DNA of 64,000 nt from Candidatus Kapaibacterium sp. GTDB taxonomy: Bacteria > Bacteroidota > Ignavibacteria > Kapaibacteriales > UBA4661. Positions 26,001 to 34,867 of this stretch are shown here, piece by piece; the first letter of the stretch is position 1; each line of letters begins with the position of its first letter. Both the position numbers and the translations under genes were made by a program. The DNA lies in NCBI GenBank assembly GCA_025455065.1, contig JALONG010000048.1:1-64000 (forward strand), written 5' to 3'. Below the pieces are notes generated by a model. That model worked only from the letters and a program-made list of their open reading frames with translations, did no database searches and was not told the DNA's origin.

Positions 26001-26710
26001 ATGAGGCAAAATCACTCAAAGAACAAATCAAAAGTATCGGCACGGTGAACCCGCTTGCGGCGGAGGAATATGACCGCGAAAGCGCCCGTTTGGAGTTTTT
26101 GGAGAATCAATTCAAAGATTTGCAGGAATCCGAACACACACTAAGGCAAACAATTCAGGAAATCAATAACACCGCACAGAAGCAGTTTTACGACGTTTTC
26201 GAGCGGATTCGCACGAACTTCATTCACATTTTCAAAACGCTCTTCAACGAAGGCGACGAAGCGGATTTGCAAATCGAAGAAGGCGACCCACTTGAAGCAC
26301 CGATTAAAATTATCGCCAAGCCGCGTGGAAAGCGCCCTGCGTCTATCGAAATGCTCTCCGGCGGTGAAAAAACCTTGACTGCGATTGCACTGCTCTTTGC
26401 TATTTACCTCGTCAAACCAAGCCCTTTCTGTATTTTGGACGAAGTAGATGCGCCACTTGATGATGCAAACATCGGGCGCTATGTGAACCTCATTCGCACC
26501 TTCAGCGAAACGACGCAGTTCATTATGATTACGCACAACAAACTCACGATGGAAGCTGCCGATACGCTTTATGGCGTAACCATGCAGGAAGAAGGCGTAT
26601 CGAAGTTGGTTTCGGTGCAGTTTGGGCAGTATCTGGGGAATGGGAATTTTGCGGAAGAAAAGTCGGCTAAGAACGGCAAAGCTGTGTCGGCACTGGAGAT
26701 TGTTGGATAA
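23057..26710 (+). CDS. smc: Chromosome segregation ATPase SMC
   Basis: 1,217 residues, normal length. SMC with ScpAB compacts and separates chromosomes. N-terminal ATPase head: FGFKSFA and Walker A GPNGCGKTN (31-39). Long coiled coils (about 165-500 and 690-1,010, very Ala/Glu/Arg-rich) flank the hinge, recognisable by EVVNVSNEAP and a Gly-rich KNGQIKGGG. The C-terminal head has the signature LSGGEKTLTAIAL and Walker B FCILDEVDAPLDDANI. The ATG at 23057 gives the standard MYLSEIEIFGFKSF start; a frame extension seven codons longer is less likely. Confidence 0.97.
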   Translation: MYLSEIEIFGFKSFAVKTPVKFTPGMTAIVGPNGCGKTNVVDALRWVLGEQKASTLRSDKMHDVIFNGTKNRRPLGLAEVSLTVQNNRGVLPTEYSAVKITRRLFRSGESQYLLNGTECRLRDITDLFMDTGMGPDAYSVIELKMIETILSNRTDERRRLFEEAAGVTKYKTRRREAERKLETIQGDLSRINDIVVEVQKVVRSLSRQAAKAKLAAEIGGKLRNVERVMLQHEYAQLLRLAQPLEQGITTERAAKERYEQELQDAEAVLAKLEAQQNEIQSRLQAAESAFVEAQRRQMSASQERAVANERLIALERSRERALKDAAELKEAIAQAEIRLAENRAALDASERDLEQAESAHASLKAIADEISAQAQTARANARTANDAVMSLLNQINAVRADSERTIAALNALRQRKSETERAMQQQQEKLLLTQRDHEASQQLGSEHELRVRRAEDELRIAQETTEALQAEISAMERDSASLQADLSRKTASLEFLQGLVNTADTAQFLMKTAEWQPSRRITLAEAVSADERYRVALASALGEAANYFVVETAQEAASAIAALKNANKGKATFICLERVPMRDAPATSALPYLSEVVNVSNEAPHSIALRNVLRNTLGGMVCAESPEAAREAVEQGLCEAAVSPDGAIFRKNGQIKGGGTNPTEGAAIGRTEQIETLKQEISALQTQIAELRATITEKTALRKELSPNRLADALRQAEAAKSKHEQALGQLRFQVESLEEALDQKQNDIDRFVAEMRALEEAQAAESAQGNEVEELVQRKHAAEDHLAAMQKALADVEEELASRTDEARTAEMQLVELRGEHRSLASSVERLEAEISSLEERSHKREEEAIAAQAEHDALEERFSTMEAELSLLQSEATSAEAVRDGVAAEQAEIRLQIQRESEETRSVRREAEAVTTRLHKGELDLTNLQNRLEAARERATEEFAIDLTTFQSPEALEESALSDNATLFEDEKFDLSRLKNEAKSLKEQIKSIGTVNPLAAEEYDRESARLEFLENQFKDLQESEHTLRQTIQEINNTAQKQFYDVFERIRTNFIHIFKTLFNEGDEADLQIEEGDPLEAPIKIIAKPRGKRPASIEMLSGGEKTLTAIALLFAIYLVKPSPFCILDEVDAPLDDANIGRYVNLIRTFSETTQFIMITHNKLTMEAADTLYGVTMQEEGVSKLVSVQFGQYLGNGNFAEEKSAKNGKAVSALEIVG

Positions 26711-26866
26711 AACCCACGTCAGAACAAGTATCATATCTCGGAGTACAATATCTGTACGGAAATGAGAAAAAGTGCAAAAACCATAAAAATATTTTCGTCC
26801 TCTTTGAAAAATAATCTGACGATTGTTATCAATTTAGATGATGTTTCAAAGACAACTACCTGACAA

Positions 26867-27310
26867 CTAACTCAGTTTTTTTACCAACTTCAGGCGGTTC
26901 ATTTGCTGTGCAGCTTCGGCGGGGAAGTATTCAACGGCATCCATGACCATACGGATAATATGCACACCAAAACCGCCTTTGCGGTGCTGTGCGGCGTACT
27001 GTTTGAGGTCGGGAGCAGGCACGGTAAGTGGATCGAAGGCAGTGCCGTTATCAAGAATTTCGATAACAAGCGCTTCGTCGTCTTGGGGATGAATGTCAAT
27101 AAAAAACTCGCGGGTGTCGTCGAGGTGATAGGAGTGGCGAATCAGATTAGAACAAGCCTCATCCACAGCAAGCGCAATTTTATGAATCCCCTGTTCGGAG
27201 AAACCAAATTCACGCGCTTTGTCCTGAACAAACTGGCGAATACGCTCCAGTTCGGTCGTATCACCGGAAGCCGTCAGGCGCTCGTGTATGAAGGTACTTG
27301 CGTTGGACAT
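26867..27310 (-). CDS. RsbW/SpoIIAB-like anti-sigma factor kinase
   Basis: 147 residues with a GHKL ATPase fold: N-box AVDEACSNLIRHSYH, G1-type motif EILDNGTAFDP, and G2-type GGFGVHIIRMVMD. Such kinases bind a sigma factor or phosphorylate a STAS antagonist. The start at 27310 gives the usual short lead before TFIHERL; an ATG ten codons upstream (27340) is possible. The next gene upstream on this strand (27527-27874) is a STAS protein, so the pair is a natural partner-switching module. Convergent with smc. Confidence 0.87.
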   Translation of the reverse strand: MSNASTFIHERLTASGDTTELERIRQFVQDKAREFGFSEQGIHKIALAVDEACSNLIRHSYHLDDTREFFIDIHPQDDEALVIEILDNGTAFDPLTVPAPDLKQYAAQHRKGGFGVHIIRMVMDAVEYFPAEAAQQMNRLKLVKKLS

Positions 27311-27526
27311 TCGTGGTTGAGCAATTAAAGAAAATTTCATTGTGAAAAATGGCGATCCCAAGCAGCGTTGCAGATAGTCGTTTCAGTGTGAAACCTTTGG
27401 CTGCACAACTATACCAATTTTGGGGGCGAACATTTTCGGGAAGGTTTTGGAAATTCGACGGAATAAACTTCGCAAAAGTTTATAGGTCAAAGATTTACGA
27501 GAAATATTATTTCTGCCGAATGTGCC

Positions 27527-27874
27527 TTATGCGGCAAATTTCGCCAGAGCCTCTTCTTCTTTGTCCGTAATGTCGAAGAGCATGGGAAACCCCAGCAAAT
27601 CAAAGACCGTATAAACCTTTTGTTTCATTGCGGTTAGCTTAATATCACCGCCGCTTGCGCGAACTTCTTCAATAAAGACCATAAACACGCCCAAACCGGC
27701 GCTGCTAATGTATTCGAGGTCGTTGAAATTCACAACGAGACGATGATTTCCGGCGGCAATCGCTCCTGCTATTGCCGATTCCAGTTCCGGTGCGGTATGC
27801 GCGTCCAGAAAGCCTTTCAAATAAAAGACTTCTGTGCTACCGTTGGTTTTTTGTTCGAGGGAAAATTTACTCAT
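27527..27874 (-). CDS. STAS-domain anti-sigma factor antagonist
   Basis: 115 residues filling one STAS domain. The phosphorylation loop reads DLEYISSAGLGVF with Ser57/Ser58, matching the SpoIIAA/RsbV site. Unphosphorylated protein would sequester the anti-sigma kinase encoded 216 nt downstream on the same strand; a SpoIIE-type phosphatase is at 10897-12198. The target sigma factor is not in the window. Confidence 0.9.
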   Translation of the reverse strand: MSKFSLEQKTNGSTEVFYLKGFLDAHTAPELESAIAGAIAAGNHRLVVNFNDLEYISSAGLGVFMVFIEEVRASGGDIKLTAMKQKVYTVFDLLGFPMLFDITDKEEEALAKFAA

Positions 27875-28073
27875 AACTGTCTCTACGCTAGGTGTGTCAA
27901 AAAGTTGCAGACAATTTCTTGTCCGGCTGGTGTGGTCGAAACGGCGTACTCACCCCGACGCTACACGGCTAAAACAGTGGTTGAAACGCTCCAGATTACG
28001 CCTGCAAATATACTCAAAAAATGTCCTCAACAATGCGTTGCTTCATCTCAAGTGTGCCTCATGCGAGATTTCA

Positions 28074-28643
28074 TCACTTGTCCGATGAAGCCAAATCTTC
28101 TTGCGATTGTGCTTGTGCCTCAATTTGCATCGGCTGGACAATAAGGCAAAATACTGCGCTCACATACCCAAGCATAGACAAAAACGGTCCTGCACCGCTC
28201 AATATCGTCAAACGCTTGACCAGAAACGCTTTTGTGGCTTCAAGTGGAAAATCCGAATATGATGCATACTGCACAAGCTGAATCAAATGAACGTCGTAAT
28301 AGATTTGCCACAATTCAATCGGAATATACAGTGCAACCAAAACTCCGCCAATAAACAAGCCGCCCCGCACACGCCAATAGCGCTTGTGCGAAAGCCACAA
28401 ATACCCGCCGACCAGCACCAATGCTGCATAACCGCTAATGGTGTAAAACGACGATTGCGCAAAAAGCCTGAGCGCCTGTGCCTGAGCCATCGGTGGCATA
28501 TCGGGCTTAAAAGTCAGTGTGCCGGGAACAAACAAATCAAAACCGATAGCAGCACGAATAATCAAGCCGCCAAGCCAAACGATACCGCCTAAGGCAGCCA
28601 GAAAAAGCGCTACACGTTGTGCTGTTGAAAGTGTTGTCATCAT
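28074..28643 (-). CDS. Four-helix membrane protein, unknown
   Basis: About 189 residues with four membrane spans (roughly 8-27, 58-80, 88-108 and 148-169). A conserved-looking extracytoplasmic loop contains FVPGTLTFKPDMPPMAQAQALRLFAQ, and the second helix is followed by LSHKRYWRVRG. I do not recognise the family with certainty. Start: tandem ATGs at 28643 and 28640. It begins 36 nt after the OmpA-family gene in the same direction. Confidence 0.65.
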   Translation of the reverse strand: MMTTLSTAQRVALFLAALGGIVWLGGLIIRAAIGFDLFVPGTLTFKPDMPPMAQAQALRLFAQSSFYTISGYAALVLVGGYLWLSHKRYWRVRGGLFIGGVLVALYIPIELWQIYYDVHLIQLVQYASYSDFPLEATKAFLVKRLTILSGAGPFLSMLGYVSAVFCLIVQPMQIEAQAQSQEDLASSDK

Positions 28644-28678
28644 ACCGTTGTTGTCATCTGTCGTTATGGTTCTTGAAT

Positions 28679-30811
28679 TCAAGGCTGTTGCGCAAATTTA
28701 TCAATAATAAACTCCACGCGGCGGTTTAACTGTCTTCCTTCTTCGGTTTTATTGCTGCTTGCGGGATTATCCGCACCGAAGCCTTTTGCGGCAAGGCGCT
28801 TGGGTTCGATACCGAGTTGAAGCATAAATTCCAACACGGCTTGAGCGCGTTTTTGCGAAAGGTCTAAGTTGTTCTTTTTTGTGCCGACATTATCGGTGAA
28901 TCCTGCAATCGTAATAGACATTGAAGGATTACGCAGCAAAAGTTCGGAAAGGCGCTTCAATTCTGGGTCTGATTCGCGGCGTAAATCCCATTTCCCCGTA
29001 TCGAAAAAGATGTTGTTCACCAATACGGATTGCCCTTGTTCAAGTTTCACCAAGCGTAAATCTCGCCTTACCTCTTGATACTTCTGCAAATTGCGTAAAT
29101 CTATGTTTTCGTTAATCGAAATATACGTATCGGCTTCCGCCCGAAAACCATACAACTCACCCACAGGAAGCGAAATAGTGTAAGCGCCCGTGAGCGAATC
29201 ACTCCGCGCAACGCCGATTTCACGCCCTGTTGTGAGCGATTCGTAACGAATAATCGCACCAATCGGCTTTTTCGTTTTTGCATCCAGCACTTTGCCGGAC
29301 ATGAGTGTTACAGGGCGCGGACGCAATGCGTCGGGAATGGCAATGCGATAAATATCGCTTTTGTTCGCCACATTTTTCGTAGAAACAAAGTAGGCAAATT
29401 CTCCCGAAGCAGGCAAAGAAAAATAGCCGTCCCATTCGGGAGTATTGATAGACGGACCGAGATTTTGCGGCTCTGTCCAGCGTTGCCACGTGGAATCAAG
29501 CCGCCGCGACATAAAAATATCATTGCTTCCCAAGCCGTTATGTCCTTCGGACGAAAAATACAGCGTCATGCCGTCGCTGGCTAGAAACACCGTCGTTTCG
29601 TCACCTGCCGTATTGATGTCGCGCCCCAAATTAAGCGGCGGCGACCATTTGCCGTTTTGCTGTAAAAAACTCACGAACAAATCCATACCGCCCAGCGACG
29701 TATTGCGGTCAAGCGCCATGAGCAAGGTTTTTCCGTCCGGCGCAAGCGAATAATTCACCGTGACGGTGTTGATTTGGTAATCCATGATGTACTGCCGCTC
29801 CGGTTGCGACCAGCCTTCGGTGGTGCGGTATGCCATAGAAATTCCGTCCCGCGCATTACCGTTGCTGAGATAAACATTGCCAACCAGCATCGTGTTCCCG
29901 TCAGGCAGAATTCCGCAAAGAAAGTTCGGGTGCCGATTGTTGAGCGGTGCGCCGATATTTTTTGCCTCGCCCCAAACGAGTTGGTGCGTCACGCTGTCTT
30001 CTTGCTGTTCGGAATACCAAATATCTTCCAACTTGTCCAATCCCGCGTTAGCAGGGTGATTTTTTCGGCAAAAATAGAGCGTTTTTCCGTTTGGAGTAAT
30101 TATCGGAAAAAGTTCGTCAAAGGCACTGTTTACGCCTGCTCCAAGATTTTCAGGACGCACGGGCATCTGCGAACCGGGCGCAAAGTTGATTTCGGGTTTA
30201 ATCGTGTCGAGCGTCGTGCCAAGCCCAATAGCGTCTATCTCGTTTGCACCCGCAACCAAACCCACGTTTACGACCAATTCTACTTCGCTCACGTTGTAAG
30301 GGCGCGGCTCAAAAAAGACGTTCAACATCCGCCACGACACAGGCTGCACTTGGGGTTTGGCTTTGTACACCGTATCAACTTCCTGCGGGTTTGAGCCACG
30401 CACCAAAATTGCCGAAATTGCTCCCGGATTCACATTCTCCGCCACTGCGACCTGACGCGCCTTCACAGGCACAGCAAAGCCAACGCGAAGATTGTCGGTG
30501 ATACTAACCGAAATACGGTTGTTGTCCTTTGAAGACGACCACGAACAAGGATTGGTCTCGCCTGCGCGGGAAAGGATATTGGGTTTGCCCAAAAGTTGAT
30601 ATGCCGAATACGGACCGATATTGCGCAACTGCGAAGTTATGCGCACAAGTTTGGAAGCCCATTGTACCTTTGGTTCTGCTTGTGATTCCGACTGTTTTGC
30701 GTTGGTTTTGGGCAAGGTTTGTGCAAAGGTGGATGTCGGACAATTCACGCCACAGAACAGTACCACACCTGCAATACACGCCACAAGAGAACGCAGCCCA
30801 GCGCGGCGCAT
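28679..30811 (-). CDS. OmpA-family protein with PD40-type beta-propeller repeats
   Basis: About 710 residues. Signal peptide at the start (MRRAGLRSLVACIAGVV), which is why I chose the ATG at 30811 over one at 30868. A discoidin-like region is followed by PD40/TolB-like repeats (NGKTLYFCRKNHP, LPDGNTMLVGN, APDGKTLLMALD, ASDGMTLYFSSEG), a carboxypeptidase-regulatory-like Ig fold (SGKVLDAKTKKPIGAIIRY), and a C-terminal OmpA domain (FFDTGKWDLR, then GFTDNVGTKKNNLDLSQKRA and LNRRVEFII) that binds peptidoglycan. This order is characteristic of Bacteroidota outer-membrane anchors; the T9SS component PorE/SprE shares part of it. Any link to secretion is inference. Confidence 0.9.
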   Translation of the reverse strand: MRRAGLRSLVACIAGVVLFCGVNCPTSTFAQTLPKTNAKQSESQAEPKVQWASKLVRITSQLRNIGPYSAYQLLGKPNILSRAGETNPCSWSSSKDNNRISVSITDNLRVGFAVPVKARQVAVAENVNPGAISAILVRGSNPQEVDTVYKAKPQVQPVSWRMLNVFFEPRPYNVSEVELVVNVGLVAGANEIDAIGLGTTLDTIKPEINFAPGSQMPVRPENLGAGVNSAFDELFPIITPNGKTLYFCRKNHPANAGLDKLEDIWYSEQQEDSVTHQLVWGEAKNIGAPLNNRHPNFLCGILPDGNTMLVGNVYLSNGNARDGISMAYRTTEGWSQPERQYIMDYQINTVTVNYSLAPDGKTLLMALDRNTSLGGMDLFVSFLQQNGKWSPPLNLGRDINTAGDETTVFLASDGMTLYFSSEGHNGLGSNDIFMSRRLDSTWQRWTEPQNLGPSINTPEWDGYFSLPASGEFAYFVSTKNVANKSDIYRIAIPDALRPRPVTLMSGKVLDAKTKKPIGAIIRYESLTTGREIGVARSDSLTGAYTISLPVGELYGFRAEADTYISINENIDLRNLQKYQEVRRDLRLVKLEQGQSVLVNNIFFDTGKWDLRRESDPELKRLSELLLRNPSMSITIAGFTDNVGTKKNNLDLSQKRAQAVLEFMLQLGIEPKRLAAKGFGADNPASSNKTEEGRQLNRRVEFIIDKFAQQP

Positions 30812-31108
30812 GGAAATTGCGGTCAGTGAAGAAAAACGGGGAAAAACAGTATAAAAATCAAACGTCATGGCAGGATAATCATAGATGAAGCGCTTGCGCA
30901 GCGATGTGAGCGCACCGAACAACAAAAAACGATATAGTAGTTGGTCATATTCCGTGAAATACGCAAATTACAAAGGTACGGCTTTTTTGCGGGATAATCA
31001 TGGAAAATTATCTACTGCAATCGTCGCACGTTTGTTACACGTGATAGATGCTTCATGTCGGCTGTACGTTTATTTGGTCGTATTTTTGATTTCAATTTGC
31101 ACCTAATT

Positions 31109-31930
31109 ATGCTCCAACGCCTCATTCTTCTCGCGGCCTGTATGGGCTTTTTCGCATCATTACCCGCAAGGGCGCATGATACATGGCTTCTGCCGAAAAA
31201 ATTTCGCCTCAAAGCGGAAGAGCGCTCCACGCTTGCCTTGACAAGCGGTATGGCGTTTCCACGCAATGAATTTGCTATTGCGCCGGAGCGAATAAACCAA
31301 GCATTTGTGCTACTTGCAGGCGAAAAAACGGTGTTAGCAAAACGCGAAAAACAAGCTAAAGCGCTGCAATTCCCCGTCATGCCGCCGAATGTCGGCGTGG
31401 CGACGGTGTTTGTAAGCCTTTTGCCGAAAACCTTGGAATTGCGCCCCAACCTTGTGCGTGAATATTTGCACGAAATCGGTGCGTCGGATTCGCTGCAAGC
31501 TGTTTGGAAAAATGTTCCCAATGCTGATAAAAACAAGCGTTGGCGGGAAGAATACAGCAAACACGCAAAATCGTTTCTTTTTGTCGGCAAAGAAGAATTT
31601 TATCGCAGCGATTCGTCATGGAAAACGCCCTGTGGTTTGATGCTCGAAATCGTACCCGAAGCGCATCCGGGTTTACTTCGCGCAAAGTCAGATTTTCCCG
31701 TTCGGGTGCTGTTGAACGGCAAACCGCTCCCCAATTTCCCGCTTGATTGTGTGCTTGAGGGTAAAAAGAAAGGAACACTCCTGAGAACCGATGCGGAAGG
31801 GCGCACACGCTTCACCTTTGCAAAGGCTGGGCGCTATTTGCTACGCGGAACACTGCTCCAAGCCGCATCCAGCAACGACCTTGATTGGCAGAGCCATTTT
31901 ACGACATTGACCGTTGAAGTGCGGCGGTAA
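31109..31930 (+). CDS. DUF4198-family secreted protein
   Basis: 273 residues with a signal peptide (LILLAACMGFFASLPARA) directly followed by HDTWLLPKKF, the hallmark opening of DUF4198 proteins. These are periplasmic beta-sandwich proteins often found with nickel or cobalt transport; the His is a likely metal ligand. The C-terminal half (FPVRVLLNGKPLPNFPLDC, then RTDAEGRTRFTFAKAGRYLLRG) is the expected Ig-like fold. No transporter gene is adjacent, so the metal is unknown. Confidence 0.8.
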   Translation: MLQRLILLAACMGFFASLPARAHDTWLLPKKFRLKAEERSTLALTSGMAFPRNEFAIAPERINQAFVLLAGEKTVLAKREKQAKALQFPVMPPNVGVATVFVSLLPKTLELRPNLVREYLHEIGASDSLQAVWKNVPNADKNKRWREEYSKHAKSFLFVGKEEFYRSDSSWKTPCGLMLEIVPEAHPGLLRAKSDFPVRVLLNGKPLPNFPLDCVLEGKKKGTLLRTDAEGRTRFTFAKAGRYLLRGTLLQAASSNDLDWQSHFTTLTVEVRR

Positions 31931-31936
31931 GACAAA

Positions 31937-31966
31937 AAGTATGCAGTATAAACGATGAAGTATGAA
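31937..31966 (+). repeat. AAGTATGAAGTATAAATGAT dispersed repeat, diverged copy
   Basis: AAGTATGCAGTATAAACGATGAAGTATGAA is a diverged copy of the repeat at 6621-6640 and, inverted, at 54348-54402. It lies in the spacer after the DUF4198 gene. Confidence 0.5.
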
Positions 31967-32017
31967 ACGAAGAAACATAGTGTTTATGAGGCTTTCCATG
32001 CTATTTCTCAGAACAAG

Positions 32018-32054
32018 AGAGCCTGATGTTTCAATAAAACATCAGGCTCTTTTT
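32018..32054. terminator. Hairpin terminator
   Basis: A perfect 14-bp stem (32018-32031 with 32037-32050), 5-nt loop, then a T-run on the plus strand. It closes the DUF4198 gene and, being nearly symmetric, may also act on the convergent alanine dehydrogenase gene. Confidence 0.85.
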
Positions 32055-32094
32055 GGTATGTTGGGGTCTGAACAGATTCCGACTAAACAGAACT

Positions 32095-33213
32095 TTACGC
32101 CGGAATAAACTTGGTAGATTCTTCCCAAGGCAGATTAAATGCTTCTGCAACAGCTTGGTAGGTTATTGTCCCGCGATATACGTTCAATCCCAAGCGCAAT
32201 TCTTGGTTATCGGCAATGGCTTTTTTGTAGCCTTTGTTTGCCAACTGCAAGGCGTAAGGGAACGTTGCGTTGGTGAGCGCAATGGTCGAAGTGAACGGCA
32301 CTGCACCAGGCATATTTGCTACGCAGTAATGCAGAACACCATCAATCACATATGTTGGGTTTTCGTGCGTAGTGGCTTTGCTGGTCTCGAAGCAGCCGCC
32401 TTGGTCAATCGCCACATCCACCATTACCGCACCTTCTTTCATATCCTTGAGCATAGAGCGCGTGATGAGTTTTGGCGCAAGTGCGCCCGGAATAAGCACA
32501 CCGCCGATAATCAAATCTGCTTCGTGCGATACTTCGCGGATGGTTGCGGGATTGGACATGAGCGTTACGACGTTTTTCGGCATAACATCATCCAAATAGC
32601 GCAAACGGTAAAGGTTTGTGTCGAGGATAAACACCCGTGCGCCAAGTCCTGCTGCGATTTTCGCAGCATTTGTGCCAACAATGCCCCCACCCAATACCAC
32701 CACATTTGCCGGAGGAGTACCGGGAACGCCGCCCAGCAAAATACCACGTCCACCCATAGCGCGTTCAAGGTATTTCGAGCCTTCGTGAGCAGCCATGCGC
32801 CCTGCAACCTCGCTCATCGGAATGAGGAGCGGTAGCGAACCGTCGGCACGTTGCACGGTTTCGTAAGCGATACAAATACTTTCGCTTTCAACCATTGCTT
32901 CAGTGAGTTCCCGTGATGCGGCAAAGTGGAAATATGTGAAAAGAATCTGCCCTTCGCGGATGAGGTCATACTCAGGTTCAATCGGCTCTTTCACTTTCAC
33001 AATCATCTCGGCTTTGTCGTAAATATCCTTTGCTGTGGGCAAAATCTCGGCTCCGGCTTTGATGTAGGCTTCGTCATTAAAGCCACTGCCTTTGCCTGCC
33101 GTCGTCTCAACGTAAATCGTGTGTCCGTGCTGTTTCAACACTTCAACACCCGATGGAACAAGCCCGACGCGATTCTCGTAGGCTTTTATCTCTTTGGGAA
33201 CTCCAATAATCAT
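32095..33213 (-). CDS. ald: Alanine dehydrogenase
   Basis: 372 residues, standard length. Ald interconverts L-alanine and pyruvate plus ammonia with NAD. The substrate residues R15, K75 and H96 and the catalytic D270 occur at the canonical positions. The nucleotide-binding motif is [21 protein letters not shown] (172-192 region), and [12 protein letters not shown] precedes it. It is a single-gene unit with a terminator downstream. Confidence 0.96.
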   Translation of the reverse strand: MIIGVPKEIKAYENRVGLVPSGVEVLKQHGHTIYVETTAGKGSGFNDEAYIKAGAEILPTAKDIYDKAEMIVKVKEPIEPEYDLIREGQILFTYFHFAASRELTEAMVESESICIAYETVQRADGSLPLLIPMSEVAGRMAAHEGSKYLERAMGGRGILLGGVPGTPPANVVVLGGGIVGTNAAKIAAGLGARVFILDTNLYRLRYLDDVMPKNVVTLMSNPATIREVSHEADLIIGGVLIPGALAPKLITRSMLKDMKEGAVMVDVAIDQGGCFETSKATTHENPTYVIDGVLHYCVANMPGAVPFTSTIALTNATFPYALQLANKGYKKAIADNQELRLGLNVYRGTITYQAVAEAFNLPWEESTKFIPA

Positions 33214-33354
33214 TGCGTTTTAGGGAAATAAGATGAACGGACTGTCAAGGAATGATGCGGCTTTTGAGCGCAGCGACAGCCGATAACCGCACTCTGTACC
33301 ATGAACACACGAAATTATATTGCAATGAACACTGATGTAATGAAATACTGATAT

Positions 33355-33936
33355 TTAGTCGGTAAACTTCCGAAAGGAGGATTTGAAATAGACATAAACG
33401 GGATTGTATTTCACACGAGCGGCTTCGTCGCGGAATTTGAAGCCAAAGACCAAGCGCCTTCCAACCATAAACGCAACGGTATCTTCAAACGCCCGCATAT
33501 ACGATTCATCTTTCGCTTTGATACGCACGGTGCGAATCCGTACACCGTCTTTTTCTTCGATGGTTTGCCCAAGTTGCTCCTCTGTAGAGCGCTTCAATTC
33601 TATATCCGTAGGCTTGCCGGAATATCGCGGGCAATAGACATAGAACTCTGCCGAGCTGTCGGGTGCAGTAAAAAACACGCTGTCATCCGCACCGTCATTG
33701 CCGCGCAACGAAGGGCTGACCGTCCAACCGAGTGGGAAATACAAACCATACCATTTACCACGATATGCTTCGTACTGAAGGGTATCTTTCTGTGATTTTT
33801 TACTTTTTGAGGCTACTTTTTTGGAAGCGCTTTTGAGTGTTGCAGAAGTTGCAGATTGCTGTACAGGTGCGGCAAAGCCGATAGAACAGCCTAGTACGAT
33901 AACCAAACAAACCGAGAAACAGCGAAAGAAGTTCAT
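33355..33936 (-). CDS. Secreted protein, unknown (PsbP-like fold possible)
   Basis: 193 residues. Signal peptide (CFSVCLVIVLGCSIGFA), then a Lys/Ser-rich low-complexity stretch (about 34-52), then a globular domain: YRGKWYGLYFPLGWTV, DDSVFFTAPDSSAEFYVYCPR, and a final YNPVYVYFKSSF. The layout FPxxW...FxxPDSS...V resembles PsbP-type folds and the lipoprotein at 57959-58993, but similarity is too weak to be sure. accD follows 26 nt upstream in the same direction. Confidence 0.6.
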   Translation of the reverse strand: MNFFRCFSVCLVIVLGCSIGFAAPVQQSATSATLKSASKKVASKSKKSQKDTLQYEAYRGKWYGLYFPLGWTVSPSLRGNDGADDSVFFTAPDSSAEFYVYCPRYSGKPTDIELKRSTEEQLGQTIEEKDGVRIRTVRIKAKDESYMRAFEDTVAFMVGRRLVFGFKFRDEAARVKYNPVYVYFKSSFRKFTD

Positions 33937-33962
33937 AACGACAAGACAATCAATAAAAACAG

Positions 33963-34808
33963 TTAATCACACAACAAACCCAGCACTTGCGCTAAGGTTT
34001 GACGGAGTTCTTTGCGATGAACAATCATATCCAAAAAGCCGTGTTCAAGCAAAAACTCAGAACTTTGGAAGCCTTCGGGCAGCTTTTTACGAATGGTTTG
34101 CTCAATGACGCGAGGGCCGGCAAAGCCGATAAGTGCTCCCGGTTCCGCAATATTTAAATCACCAAGCATTGCAAAGGAAGCGCTCACACCGCCCGTAGTC
34201 GGGTCGGTCATCAGCGAGATGTAAGGAATACCTGCTTCGGAGAGTTGGGCGAGTTTTGCGCTGGTTTTTGCCATTTGCATCAGTGACAGTGCTGCTTCTT
34301 GCATCCGTGCGCCACCGGAGGCTGAAATAGACAGCAGTGGGATGCGTTCTTGCAAAGAAAGGTTTGCAGCACGGACAAATTTTTCGCCGACGACAGACCC
34401 CATACTGCCACCGACAAAATTAAAGTTCATGCTCGCAAACGAGATTTTACGCCCTATGACGTTGCCATAGCCTGTGGTCAAAGCATCGGGTGAATCCGTT
34501 TTTGCGTATGCTTCTTGAAGGCGCTTGGTGTAAGGCTTAGTATCAACAAATTCCAACGGGTCGGCAGAGCGCACGTTGCTGTGGGTTTCGACAAACGTGC
34601 CGCCATCGAAAATAATGTCAATGTATTCCAGCGTTGAAATGCGAAAATGATTGCCGCATTTCGGGCAGGTGTAGAGCGCTTCTTCAAGTTGTTTTTTGTA
34701 GATAATTTCCCCGCATTTGTCGCACTTTGTCCATAAGCCGTCAGGCATATTAGTAGTTACCTGAGAGCGTTCTGCAAGTGATGTTTTGGGGCGAAAAAAC
34801 CAAGCCAT
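33963..34808 (-). CDS. accD: Acetyl-CoA carboxylase, carboxyltransferase beta subunit
   Basis: 281 residues. AccD with AccA moves the carboxyl group from biotin to acetyl-CoA, the first step in fatty acid synthesis. Four-Cys zinc ribbon: C29, C32, C48 and C51 (TKCDKCGE, TCPKCGNHF). The crotonase-like core shows SASGGARMQEA (oxyanion region), MTDPTTGGVSASFAMLGD and EPGALIGFAGPRVIEQT. The ATG at 34808 gives the standard MAWFFRPK start; the frame extends further but without homology. accA is not nearby. Confidence 0.97.
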   Translation of the reverse strand: MAWFFRPKTSLAERSQVTTNMPDGLWTKCDKCGEIIYKKQLEEALYTCPKCGNHFRISTLEYIDIIFDGGTFVETHSNVRSADPLEFVDTKPYTKRLQEAYAKTDSPDALTTGYGNVIGRKISFASMNFNFVGGSMGSVVGEKFVRAANLSLQERIPLLSISASGGARMQEAALSLMQMAKTSAKLAQLSEAGIPYISLMTDPTTGGVSASFAMLGDLNIAEPGALIGFAGPRVIEQTIRKKLPEGFQSSEFLLEHGFLDMIVHRKELRQTLAQVLGLLCD

Positions 34809-34867
34809 GGTATATAGTCGAAAGAAGTGAGAAGATGAGTAAAAACGGGCAGTCGCAAACAACGCTG

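Noticed and set aside
28665-28690. A solo IS30 end at the 3' end of the OmpA gene
   Set aside because: GTTCTTGAATTCAAG matches the IS30 right end over 15 bp, but the core is a 12-bp palindrome and homology stops there; probably coincidence.
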